Assembly (NCBI GenBank): GCA_020912385.1
Contig: CP087221.1
Coordinates: 1,178,001-1,242,000 of the forward strand
From: Neofusicoccum parvum
Taxonomy: Eukaryota > Ascomycota > Dothideomycetes > Botryosphaeriales > Botryosphaeriaceae
Direction: 5' to 3'
Length of the DNA stretch: 64,000 nucleotides
This document shows, in pieces, positions 53,758 through 64,000 of the stretch. The position numbers and the translations under genes are program-made. The notes beneath the pieces are model-generated. The model saw nothing but the letters and a program-made list of their open reading frames with translations, made no database searches and had not been told where the DNA came from. How positions within the stretch are numbered: the stretch's first letter is position 1; every line of letters starts with the position of its first letter.

Positions 53758-55649
53758 ATGCCGACTGCCTCGCCCTATCCTTCCGTTGGCATTCCCAACG
53801 CTGACATCTGGGGCTTCTTGTTCGAGAGAGAGGAGAAGCCCTTTCCCGACGACAAAGGTACGCCCGGGAGAGCCTCTGTGCCTGCCCGTCCACGCCGAGA
53901 GGGCGATGTTCACAGCCCTCATTGTCCTCTCCGGGCCGCCTTCCCCGCTTCGAAGCCCTTCGAAGAAGGCAGTGCAGCACTGACAGCCACCCAGTAATTT
54001 ACCTCGACTCCAGCACCAACCGCTCGTACACCTATGGCCAAGTGAAGAGCACCGCGATCGACTTCGGCAAGGGCCTCAAGGGCGTCTGGGACTGGCAGAA
54101 GGGCGACGTGCTCGCCATCTTCTCGCCCAACTGCATCGACACGCCCGCCGTGACATGGGGCTGCCACTGGGCGGGCGGCATCATCTCGCCCGCCAACCCC
54201 ACATACAGCGTCGAGGAGCTGGCCTTCCAGCTGAAGAACGCGGGCGCCAAGGCCGTCGTCACGCAGCTGCCGCTGCTGCCCGCCGTGCGGAAGGCCGCCG
54301 AGGCGGCGGGCGTGCCGCAGGACCGGATCGTCGTCATGGGCGACGCGCGCGACCCGGACGGCGCGGTCAAGCACTTCACCAGCGTGCGCAACATCTCGGG
54401 CGTGGCGCGGTTCCGGCGCGCGAGGCTGGACCCGGCGGAGGACCTGGCGTTTCTGGTCTACTCGAGCGGGACGACGGGCTTGCCGAAGGGCGTGATGCTG
54501 ACGCATCGGAATATCGTGGCGAACACGCTGATGAACAAGTCGGTGGAGGGCAAGAACCTGGATTGGAGGAGTGACAAGGTCCTTGCGTTCTTGCCGTTCT
54601 TCCACATCTACGGTACGTACCTTGACGTCTGCGTGTCTGTGTGACGGCTTGCTAACGTCGGCTGCAGGTCTCACGTGCCTTATCCACCACGGCATGTACA
54701 GCGGCGTGCAGCTTGTCGTCATGGAAAAGTTCGATCTAGAGAAGCTCTGCCAGAACATCCAGGATCACAAAGTCACCTTCGCTTACCTCGTCCCGCCTGT
54801 GGTCCTGATGCTCAGCAAGTCGCCCATCGTCGACAAGTACGACCTCAGCTCCTTGCGCATGACCAACTCAGGCGCCGCGCCCCTGACCCACGAGATTGTG
54901 GAAGATCTGTGGAAGAAGCGCAAGCTCCCTGTCAAGCAGGGCTACGGGCTCAGCGAGACGAGCCCGACCACGCACACCCAGGAGTGGAAGGACTGGGACA
55001 AGAAGATCGGTAGCGTTGGCAAGCTGATGCCGAACCAAGTTGCGAAGTACATGAGTCCAGAGGAGAAGGAAGTGCCGGTGGGCGAGACAGGTGAGCTTTG
55101 GATCAAGGGGCCGAATGTGTTCAAGGGGTACTGGAAGAATGAAGAGTCCACCAAGAATGCACTTACGGAAGACGGGTTCTTCAAGACTGGCGATGTGGGG
55201 CACCAGGATTCCGAAGGCCACTTCTACATCACGGACAGAGTGAAGGAGTTGATCAAGTACAAGGGTGAGTTCGACATGCCTGGAAGATGCGGAAAGGATA
55301 TTGTGCTGATTGTGATACAGGTTTCCAAGTTCCACCTGCTGAACTTGAAGGCCTGCTCGTTTCGCACCCCTCAATCGAGGATGTAGCGGTCGTAGGCATC
55401 TATGACAAAGGGCAGGCCACGGAGGTGCCCCGCGCGTACGTCGTGCCAGCGAAGGGTGTCGAGGCCGGACCAAAGACGGAAACGGAGATAATAGACTGGC
55501 TGACGGAGAAAGTCGCCCACCACAAGAGACTAAGAGGAGGCGTTCGTTTCGTCGACGAAATTCCCAAGAGTGTGAGCGGTAAGATCTTGAGGAGAGTGCT
55601 AAAGGCCAAGGCAGCAGAGGAAGAGAAGGGCGGCAAGGCAAAGTTGTAG
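53758..55649 (+). CDS. 4-coumarate:CoA ligase-like acyl-CoA synthetase, peroxisomal (AKL)
   Basis: Exons 53758-53857, 53995-54612, 54668-55264 and 55321-55649 give 547 residues. All adenylation motifs are present: AFLVYSSGTTGLPKGVML (P-loop, A3), LPFFHIYG across an intron, QGYGLSETSPTTH (A5), TGELWIKGPNVFKGYW, DGFFKTGDVGH (A7), [20 protein letters not shown] (A8) and PKSVSGKILRRVL with the catalytic Lys (A10). The enzyme activates a carboxylic acid as acyl-AMP, then forms the CoA thioester. The C-terminal tripeptide AKL is a PTS1 signal. Fungal relatives act on phenylpropanoid, medium-chain or secondary-metabolite acids. Pairing with the divergent thioesterase suggests a shared peroxisomal pathway. 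Confidence 0.95.
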
Positions 55650-55719
55650 AGAGAGGTATGTCGTTCAATCTATCTAGACTTCATCAAGGCGTTCAAATAA
55701 TACGTAAAATTCGTAGCTC

Positions 55720-57731
55720 TCACTTCTGCCTCCGCGTGAAGACGACCTTCTGCTTCGGCACGCCCGCCACAAAGCGGTCCTTGATCTGCGCAAAGAACGC
55801 GTCCTCGACCAGATCCTCACCCGGCGGCAAGCTGATATCGAACTCGTGCAGCGTCCGCGCAACAACAGAACGGATTTCCATCATGGCGAGCGACTTCCCT
55901 GGGCAGTTGTTCTCTCCTGCGCATCGTAACCTCGTCAGCCTGCACCAAGCCCAAAGAGCAAAGAACAAGGGGACAACTCACCCATCAAAAACACCAGCCA
56001 CGCCCCCCTGTTCCCGACCATCTCGCCCTTGCTCCCCCCCATCCACCTCTCCGGCACGAACCGCTCCGGCTCCGCGAAATTCCGCCCGTCCCGCTGCACC
56101 TGCCACCCAGGCACGTACACGACCGTCCCGCCGGGCACGAACACGTCGGTCCCCGGGATCTTCAGGCCCTGCGGCGGCGTCACGCGCGGCGAACCGAACA
56201 GCACGGGCGGGTGCAGGCGCAGCGTCTCGGCGATGACGGCGTCGAGGACGGGGTAGGAGACCGCGGGGGAGAAGGCGGATGGGCTGGCTGAGAGGAGCGG
56301 GGAGCACTCGGCGCGGACGAGCGGGATCCAGCGCGGGTGGAAGAGGAGTTTGAGGAAGATGGTGGCGAGGGCGGTGGAGGTGGTGTCGGCGCCGGCGGTG
56401 ATGATGACGCGCGAGTCGGTGAAGAGGAGGTGTTGGCCGGCGGCGTCGGTGGGGGAGGTCGAGGCGATGAGGTGAGACATCAGGTCGGGTGCCGGGGTTT
56501 GCATCTGGCTGGTGTCAGGGAGGGGGTGCTACGGTAGGTTTCACGAGGGTGGTGCGTAGCATCGGGGGATGCTCAGGGTGGAGCTGCACCGTCTCCATCT
56601 AGATGGACGCATCCAACCCCCAGGTAAGACTGGACTTGGACGTTGCGCTCGAAAGCCCACTTTGCAGCCCTCGTGGAGAGAGACCTCACTCACCTTCATC
56701 CGCTTCGCGAGCGCCTTCGCAGCCCATCCGTTGAAGGCGCTCATGGGCGTCGGGAAGGTGGTCGCCAACTTCATGAGGATGCCGAGCACCCAGGGCACAT
56801 GCTGGAGCAAGCCAATTGCATCGATGCCTTGCTGCAGGTCTGCGAGCATCTGCCTCTCGGAGGCGGGCGCACTGCCGTCGAGGAAGCCTCGTGGCTCGCT
56901 GAAGGCAAGCTGGGTCATGACATCGTAGCTGTAGTAGGTGGCCAGGTCGTTGACCACAACCGGCTCGGCTGCGGTCCGGGCCAGGCGGTCGAGCAGCAGG
57001 TCGGTGAACTTGTCAAGCTGGGGATGGTACGTTGCGAGCACTGCCAGGGAGAGGTCAGGACGGGCTCCGAGCCTTCAACGGCCGCGCATGCCGGCTTACG
57101 CTGCTTCATGGAGGTGTCCCACAGCCTCCGCCTCCGCCTGTGGAGGTCCTTGTTGGTGGTGGTGCTGACCGAGTCCTCCAAGCTGTCGTAGAACGGCGCC
57201 TTCAGCGTCTTGGACGCGAATCCCAGGATGGGACCGAGCGCGCCGGGGTCTGTGATCGACAGCTCTCGCGGGCCTGCTCGCACAGCTCAGCAGGCGCTCG
57301 CCCGTCATCTCCGGACGCGGCTCCTCACCAGTGCGCACATAGTCGCCGTACCTGCCGTGCAGCGCCGCGTCGACCAGGTACCACCTCAGGCCGCTCCGCA
57401 GCGTCTGCCGCACCGCCCAAAACTTGGACAGCCTCGCGCCAAACGGCCCCGGGAAGTGCCTCAGCGGGTGGAGGAAGGCGCGGTACGTGAGCAGGCTCGC
57501 GCACAGCGCGGCGAGGAAGGCGGCCTCGAGCAGCAGGGCCGCGGCGTGCGCCGGGCGTGTCGAGCTGGCGTTGCCGCGACACAGCGCCCACGCGAGCGCA
57601 ACGTGCGCGCCGCCAAAGACGCCGAGCAGCGCGAACGGGCGGGTGTCGACGTCGACGCGGCGGAAGAAGAGCGCGTGCGAAAGGGCGCCGGCGACGCCAG
57701 CGGCGGCGACGGGGCCTGCAACGGCCGTCAT
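55720..57731 (-). CDS. cytochrome P450 with altered heme loop
   Basis: Five minus-strand exons (57731-57329, 57273-57100, 57040-56694, 56504-55982, 55916-55720) join to 547 residues. The N-terminus has three hydrophobic stretches rather than one anchor. Hinge and first helix read LRHFPGPFGARLSKFWAVRQ; the first intron separates YVRTG from PRELSITDP. The I-helix is TAGADTTS, ExxR is ETLR. The heme loop, made across the last intron, is FLMGENNCPG: spacing fits FxxGxRxCxG but the Arg is Asn. The third intron is unusually long (189 nt). The order of motifs is that of secondary-metabolism P450s; substrate unknown. It is tail to tail with the CoA ligase, 70 nt apart. Confidence 0.9.
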
Positions 57732-58597
57732 GTGCGTCGTCGCCCGGGGAGCCTCTCACGATGGCACGGCAGATGTTTGAGGACGGCGGACGCACCGGGC
57801 ACGCAGGTCGCAGCAGCAGCGCGGGCTGCCGGGGCCTTTATCCGTCCCCACGCGCTCCAGGCCCGCTCTCTTGCCGTTTCCTGCAACGCGCGGCCGGGGA
57901 TGAGTGTCGGATGGGGGCATGGGCGATGCAGGGCGTCTCGTTCGGGCGACGGGGAGCAGGCGGGAAATTACTAAGACGGAGGTGGGCAGGCGACCGTCGC
58001 AGCGAGGGAGCGGCTCTGGCGTCTCCCTCCGAACAAAACACCCGCTAGCGGCGGGAGAGCCGTCGGCCGCTGACTCGAACAGCCGAGACTGGCCCTCTCC
58101 CCGGCGCGCATCCCTCGCCAGCCAGCGTTTCGCCTTACGCAGGGTTGCTGCTCCTGCGACAATACCGGCGCTGCTATCGCGGGTTTCGTTTTAGGGAGCC
58201 TCCCTGCTCTTGGGCGTTTGCTGCTTTGGGCCCTGTCGTCCGGCCGCCCGTCACACTAAACTTCCCAGGCTCCTGTCAATCGGTTTCGGCTCTCGTGCAG
58301 AAAGATTCAAATTACAGTTACCTGCCCTTCCCGCCCGGCCTTGTCCTTGCTCGGCCTGGGGCTGGCGACCGACCTGCCGTGCCTCTTCTTCACCAGCCGC
58401 CGTCCTCCCAAGCCGACAAGCGCGGAATCGCCACACTTTAGATTGCTTGATCCCCCGTCCTTCCCGCGCTCAGCCTGGGGTTGTTTGATCTCCGCTTTCT
58501 TGTCTGCGCCTCGTCTGCTGCTCCTGTGCTCTCTCGCCCGGTTCCTGCTTCTCGCCCAACACGTCTCGCTTGATCGTCTGCCACAGACTCCTCGACC
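57732..58597. other. intergenic, divergent promoters
   Basis: Separates the divergent P450 and PTH11-like genes; no supported gene. Confidence 0.4.
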
Positions 58598-60123
58598 ATG
58601 GACCTGGACACAACGCCGGCCATGGCGGCACCCGCTGGCGAGTCGTCGGATTTCAACGCCCCCGTGACCGACGCGCAGTGGGATTTCATCCGGGTCAGCG
58701 CCGGAGTAATTGGTGGTGCCACGCTCTCGCTGGTGTTTAGGATATGGGCCCGCGCTGGCGTGGTCAAGCAGTTCGGCCTGGATGATTGTGAGTCGGGGTC
58801 TGCTCTCTCGCGCTGGACGTGCTGCTGATTGTCGGCGCAGATGCGGTTGTGGCGGCATGGGTAAGAGTGCCCTTTCGAGTCGTTGAGCGGGGTTGTCCTG
58901 ACGCCTGTCCGTAGTTGATGAGTGTTGGTTTCTTCGTCTGCTCCATACAATGTAAGTGCTCTCCGCAGCGCGCGACTACGTCTACGGTACACTGACTAGC
59001 AACGAAGGGATGCAATGTGGTTTTGGAGATCATCTGTGGAATGTCAGTGTCGCGATGCTGGCCAAGTATGAGGAGGTGAGCTCTCGCGGGTTAGGGAGAG
59101 CGAGGAAACGCACTGATAAGAAGACAGTGGACTATTCCGGTCATCACGACCTACTGGTATGTGAAGACAGTCGGTCCATCTTACAATTGCTGACCTTTCC
59201 ATCCAGCTGGGCGCCAATGCTCTTGAAGTTCTCGCTTCTCATGCTGTATCACCAGCTGAGTCCGAGCAAACCCTTCCGCCTTGCGATATACGCTCTCATG
59301 GCCGTTGTTGTCGGCTACTCTGTGGCTTCAACAGTAGTCGTACGTAGCACCTGCTCCCTCAAAGTCCCGTGGCTAACCACGAACTGCAGGTCGGCGCCGT
59401 GTGCAGACCCACGGATATCACAAAGACCCAGTGCATCAACAACCTTACTCTCATCCAAGCAGTCGTGAACATTGTGACCGACGGCTTGGTTCTTCTCCTA
59501 CCCCTTCCCATGATTTACAGGCTCCGTCTGCCCGGTGGCCAGCGGATGATTGTAGGTCTAGCGCTGGCCGGGGGCTGCTTGTGAGTCCAATCCCTTGCCG
59601 TCAGGCCGGCCATGGCTGACAACACGCCAGCGTTATCGCTGCCAGCATCCTGCGAATCATCGGGATCCAGAAGCTTCAGGAAGTGCAAGACTACACGTGG
59701 GAACAGGCTGGCATCTCCATCTGGTCGTACGTGACGCCGGCTCCCCATGACTGGAAATGTACTGATCGCAACGTCTTCAGCTCGGTCGAGATCAACGTCG
59801 GCATCATGTGTGTGAACATCGTCGCACTGAAGCCTTTCGTCAAGCAATATTTTCCATTCATGCTGGCGGACGGCGACGACATGTACCCGAAGACGAACAC
59901 CACGCGCAGCCGAAGCAGGATCAGCCTTCCATTCGACATGCTCACCAGAGGGACGACAGGCGTCACCGGCGGCTTCGCCAACGGAAGGTTCTCAAGAGGG
60001 TGGTTTAGGGGGTCGAGGAAGGATGAGATCATCGTCACCAACACGTACGAAGTGCAGAGCACGTACGAGCTGCGGATAGGTAATACGGAGAGCATGGAGA
60101 ACATCATCATGGGGAAGCGTTGA
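58598..60123 (+). CDS. PTH11/rhodopsin-like fungal integral membrane protein
   Basis: Nine exons (58598-58787, 58841-58860, 58915-58951, 58969-59075, 59128-59156, 59207-59339, 59390-59580, 59631-59726, 59781-60123) give 381 residues if a 17-nt GT-AG segment (58952-58968) is removed; every other intron is 50-54 nt with CTGAC/CTAAC-type branch sites. Seven hydrophobic segments follow a short N-terminus (VSAGVIGGATLSLVFRIWAR first). CGFGDHLWNVSVAMLAKY corresponds to the conserved YGLGRHIWD-like block of the fungal rhodopsin domain family, and CRPTDITKTQCIN is the usual Cys-containing outer loop. The cytoplasmic tail is Arg/Ser/Thr-rich. No CFEM domain. Members are presumed receptors or sensors. 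Confidence 0.85.
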
Positions 60124-60799
60124 GCAGCGGTAATGGTAATATCTGCCCTGGATGCGGTGTGGACGCCAAGGCTGGACCTCGGAGCGTTTGAGCGTTGGTT
60201 TTTGCTGGTAGAAAAGGATATACCCCGGGACAACAGGTCGGCATAGGGAGGGCTTGCGTTGAATTCAGCTTGATTTGTAACGTAGACGTGTCGGGGCTCT
60301 TGGTCCGCCGTTTCTGGTGGGCTGCACGATGCAGCTTCTATGCAGCTCGAGCCCAATGGCGGCGCTCACCTGTGCAGCCCGTCCCAGACCCGCAGACGTG
60401 ACCACGCCGGATCGCCCGCTAGCGGCACCCTCACGCACCCGTCAAGCCCCCCCGCACGCCCATCCTCCAAGAAAGAAAAAGCAAGTCTGCCCGGATGCTG
60501 CCCTGTCCGCCCCCCTTCTCGCGGAGAGCCTTTTTCCGACGCGGCCGCCACCTTCCCAAAGCACCACCCCTGCGCGCCCGGCTCCCCAAAGCAGCAAGTG
60601 GCCCGGCACACGATCGCCCTTCCACATGCCGACCCCACTCCACGAGCCACCTCACCTCACCACCCCGGCCGCCCGCCGCGCTCCCTCCAGCAAGGCCGCA
60701 ACCAGGTAAAGACGGCCGCTCGTCCACCCTGCAGCAGCAAGGCAGCCAGCCCACGCCACCGGGCCGCCGCACGACTTCGAAACGCCCATCACCACCACC
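60124..60799. other. intergenic, P450 promoter
   Basis: C-rich leader sequence precedes the P450 start; no supported gene. Confidence 0.4.
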
Positions 60800-62718
60800 A
60801 TGGATCCGCCGCACGGCGCCATCGACGAGGGCTGGCCCGGCTGCCCAGCCGCCATCCTGGACCGCCTTCCCGGGCTCCCGTCGTCAGGCCGCCCCGCCAC
60901 GCTGCTCGCGCTCGCCGCCGCCGCCGCCGCGAGCTGGTGCGTCTACCGCGCGCTCTACAACGCGAGCCTGCACCCGCTGGCGCGCTTCCCCGGGCCCCGC
61001 GCCGCCGCGCTGACGGGCTGCTGGAAGGCCTGGGTGGAGTGCGTGCGGGAGGCGTCGTTCTGCCACGAGCTGGAAGGGCTGCACGCGCGGTACGGCGCCG
61101 TGGTCCGCGTCGGGCCCGACGAGGTAGGGTTGCTGCGTTCCTTCCACGCGCCTGTACAAGCACCGGGTGGACGCTCGGGCGGGAGGGGACGGCGCAGCAC
61201 GCCAGCGCTTCAAGGCTGATGCAGAGTGGACGCGCAGCTGCACTTCTCCGCCCCGCAAGCCTACCACGACATCTACAGCAACCGCAACCGCTGGGACAAG
61301 GAGCGGTCCCTCTACCACTCGTTCGGCGAGGACCGCTCCTCCTTCGGCTTCCTCACCTACCGCGAGGCCAAGCCGCGCAAGGACGTGCTGGCCAAGTCCT
61401 TCTCGCCCGCCGCCATCGCCCGCGCCGAGCCCCTGGTCGCGGCCAAGGTCGCGGACCTGTGCAGCGCCTTCGCCGCCCCGAGCGCCGGCCCGGCAGACCT
61501 CTTCTACGCCTTCCGCTGCATGACCATGGACGTGATCACGTACCTCTGCTTCGGCGCCTCCATCGCCGCGACGGCGGCCCCGGCCTTCGCCGCGCCGATC
61601 CTGACGGCCATGGACGCCAGCACGGGCGTCTTCGTGCGCTTCAAGCACGCCGCGTGGTACAAGGCCCTCATCATGGGCTGCCCGCCGCCGCTGGCCGTGC
61701 TGCTGAGCCCGGCCACCGAGGGCCTGATCCAGCTGCAGGTGCTGCTGCGCGCGCAGATCCGCGGGTTGCTGCGGGATCCGAAGACGGCGCTGGACGGCCT
61801 GCCGCACGACATGACGGTGTACCACCGGCTGATGGACGAGACCGCGTGGAGGGGCGGCGCCAAGGACGTGCCCGGCGAAGGGAGCCTGTACGAGGAGGCG
61901 CAGGCGTTGATGTTTGCGGGTGCGGTACGGGACCCCTCCTCTTCTCCGTTGTCGCTGGGTGGCGCTAGCTGACCTGAGGGCGAACACTTTAGGACACGGT
62001 GGGTAATGCGCTGATGGTCGGGAGTTTCCATCTGCTCAGGCAGCCGGGGGAGTACGAGCGGTTGAAGGAGGAATTGAGGGCGGCGTGGCCGGTGGTGGAG
62101 GGCGGGCCGGCGCCGGGTGCGAGGGAGCTGGAGAGGCTGCCGTACTTGGACGCGGTGATCAAGGAGGCGTTGAGGATGTCGTCGGGCGTGGTGGCGGGGT
62201 TGCTGAGGGTGGTGCCGGAGGAGGGTGCGACGATTGCGGGGACGAGTGTGCCTGGCGGTGTAAGTTCGCGCCTTGCCATCCGTCTCTTCAGGGTGTCTGA
62301 CAGGAGGATCTCTCAGACGGTCGTCTCGTGCAGCAGCATCTTCGTCCACTTCAACCCCGATATCTTCCCCGATCCGCACGCTTTCCGCCCTGAGCGATGG
62401 CTCGAGAACCCGGATCTCGACAACTGGCTCGTCGCTTTCTCGCGCGGGCCGCGGATGTGCTTGGGAATCAAGTGAGTCCATCCCCCCCTTTTTACCCGGA
62501 AAATGCGTGGCCAGCCCGATGTGGAAGAGGTTGAGAAACTGACGGGATGCGACAGTCTTGCATGGGCGGAGCTGCGGCTCTGCTTCGCGCACGTTTACCG
62601 GAAGTTTGACATGAAGTTGGCGGAATCCAGTCCCTCGGAGCTGAAGTTCCGCGATACGTTCTTGCCAGCGTTTTACGGTGAGCATGTCAAGGCTTATATG
62701 ACGCCTGTCGGTGCTTGA
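60800..62718 (+). CDS. cytochrome P450 (trichodiene-oxygenase-like group)
   Basis: Exons 60800-61123, 61238-61924, 61993-62259, 62317-62471 and 62556-62718 give 531 residues, all phases matching. An N-terminal anchor (ATLLALAAAAAASWCVYRAL) leads to HPLARFPGPRAAALTGCW. YGAVVRVGPDELHFSAPQAY and FSPAAIARAEPLV are typical of the large fungal group around CYP58-68. I-helix MFAGADTVGN, ExxR KEALRMSSG, heme loop FSRGPRMCLG (canonical). It probably oxidises a lipophilic small molecule in the ER membrane. No terpene or polyketide synthase is in the window, so a product cannot be named. Confidence 0.93.
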
Positions 62719-63950
62719 CGAGTAGATGGATTGAACGGGCTGGGAGTGAGGAAGAGTGCGTACACTAGAGGTGGTCTCCGCTGCGCATATGCCCAGGGAA
62801 ACTGCAAAAGAATCGCTACCATGAACCAACGCTCTCATCGCTAAACCGACTGTGAAGGAGCCAGGGTGCATTGACAGGCTGAAAAAAGTTTGTCTGCGAT
62901 AGAAGGCGGCACGGCATCGCCTTTCCTCCCCATCTCCAATTCCCCCGAGACGTGACCTCCCCTGCCGTCCCGCCACCCTTTCCTTCCCCCTCTCCTCCAG
63001 CACCTGCGTACGCAGCACCGTCAACACCACGACGACCACAAGCGCCCCCGCACAGATCCCCATCGCCACGGGAAAACACCTCGATCCATCCGGCGGTGCG
63101 TGGAGAGAGGTCCGGGTCGAGCAGGAGAGCGCCGAACAAGGTGAGGAGGTCTTCTTCCTGGAGCGGACCGGGCCGTAGTAGTCGGAGGCTGCGGAGGCGC
63201 AGGAATAGAGGCAGGCGGAAGAGGTGCCGGTGCGAGTGGTTTGGAGGCTGAGCCCGGGGGTCGTCGGGTGTCGGGGTCCGCACCGGCTGTCGTGCATGGA
63301 TCGGTAGAGGCGCGAGGACGGCGGTTGCTGGGAGTTCCCGCATTTGGCTGTGGTGCTGGTGGAACATGGGGACGGACGGGAGAGGTCGGAGAGACCCTGT
63401 CTGGCGCGAGCATCGCAGCATGTCAAGTTCGACGGCTTGACAGAGGCGCAGAGAGAAAAGCGGCGCGTGCCCGTTGCATACTTGCCTCAGCGGGTCAAGG
63501 CGAGCTGGCGAGGGACATCCGGGCACGTCAGGGTCGTGGCGCTCCTTTCCCGAACAGGGAATCCCGGGTTGGAGGGCAGAGAGGGGGAGCGCAGTTCGAT
63601 AGCGAGGGACGGACGGGGTCCTGGCTGCGGCGAGCCATAGACCGCGCTTGCCAAGGCGACGGAGTGTGCGCGGAGACCTGCGAGGCGGCGGGCGCTCTGG
63701 CTGGCGGTGCGTCGCTGCCCTGGCCTCGCTGAGATGCGGCCGAGAGGCCGTGGTGAGCCCAGTGGCGGCGGTGCGGGGCCCCAAGAGATGCGCGAGGTGA
63801 GGTGGTGGCCGGCAAAGGAAGGAATGCGCCGCAGATGATCTCATCACTCGCCTCCGCTCCGCCTCCACCGCCCGGCCATGCCGTTCTTTGACCTCGACTG
63901 TCCCGACCGTGCGCGCACCTCTGTCCCTTCCGCTCTGCTCGCTGCTCCCC
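62719..63950. other. intergenic, GC-rich
   Basis: Long frames on the minus strand here (for example one ending at 62816) reflect high GC and stop-poor composition. A minus-strand stretch with ATG at 63297 would encode a possible membrane segment (VAMGICAGALVVVVVLTVLR) near 63075-63015, but I cannot support a full gene. Confidence 0.35.
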
Positions 63951-64000
63951 ATGGACACCAACTACTTCACCTGCACCCTTGGCCAGGCCGCGCGCTTGGG
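63951..64000 (+). CDS. start of a gene cut by the window edge (possible adenylate-forming enzyme)
   Basis: ATG at 63951 opens MDTNYFTCTLGQAARLG and runs to the edge. The YFTCTLGQAA opening recalls the N-terminus of fungal acyl-CoA-synthetase-like proteins, but seventeen residues cannot prove it. Confidence 0.35.
   Translation, partial: MDTNYFTCTLGQAARL

Noticed and set aside
61504..63426. 640-codon minus-strand frame
   Set aside because: Antisense to the fourth P450 and GC-rich flank; no ATG at its start and no domain.
62816..63961. 381-codon minus-strand frame near the right end
   Set aside because: Low-complexity, Arg/Pro-rich, no domain; composition explains its length.
1..64000. CRISPR arrays, bacterial operons, riboswitches
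   Set aside because: Genes have spliceosomal introns and fungal families; no regularly spaced direct repeats were seen.

Overview
The window is nuclear DNA of a filamentous ascomycete (Pezizomycotina; the gene set and style suit a Dothideomycete, but the species cannot be told from sequence alone). Genes are dense and on both strands. Most have short introns of about 45-70 nt with GT-AG ends and a CTGAC or CTAAC branch motif, and products include LysM, HsbA, Zn2Cys6, PTH11-like, Clr5 and DUF4470/MYND proteins. Exon models were built by hand; nearly all close exactly in frame from ATG to stop.

Layout. 1-12.3 kb: tRNA-Ser(GCU), a secreted three-LysM protein, a Dal5-type MFS transporter, a serine-rich GPI-type wall protein, an unusual tRNA-Val(CAC), an HsbA-type secreted protein and a GNAT acetyltransferase. 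12.7-20.5 kb: a CYP504-like P450 divergent from a Zn2Cys6 regulator, then a RidA protein and an amino acid permease, possibly a small catabolic group. 20.8-23.3 kb: a second P450, directly followed by a displaced 28S rRNA fragment that carries a group I intron. 24.3-32.7 kb: two neighbouring copia-gag-like genes without a polymerase, then a DUF4470/MYND gene that looks damaged. 32.7-36.2 kb is gene-poor.

36-50 kb: a seven-helix membrane protein, a secreted GH43 glycosidase, a secreted phospholipase A2, a nucleoside deaminase, the vacuolar tethering subunit Vps18/Pep3, a Clr5-domain protein and a patch of small related ORFs with shared promoter motifs. 52.4-62.7 kb: a divergent thioesterase / acyl-CoA ligase pair, both with peroxisomal C-termini, a third P450, a PTH11/rhodopsin-like membrane protein and a fourth P450. 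The right edge cuts the start of another gene.

Taken together this is an accessory-rich segment (four P450s, secreted effectors and hydrolases, transporters, a pathway-type regulator) around one core gene, VPS18. The most unusual signals are: (1) a GT-AG, spliceosomal-looking insert in the D-arm of a tRNA-Val gene that also has a normal anticodon-loop intron; (2) an intact-looking group I intron inside a stray 28S fragment; (3) a 17-nt GT-AG segment whose removal restores the PTH11-like reading frame; (4) paired orphan gag-like genes.
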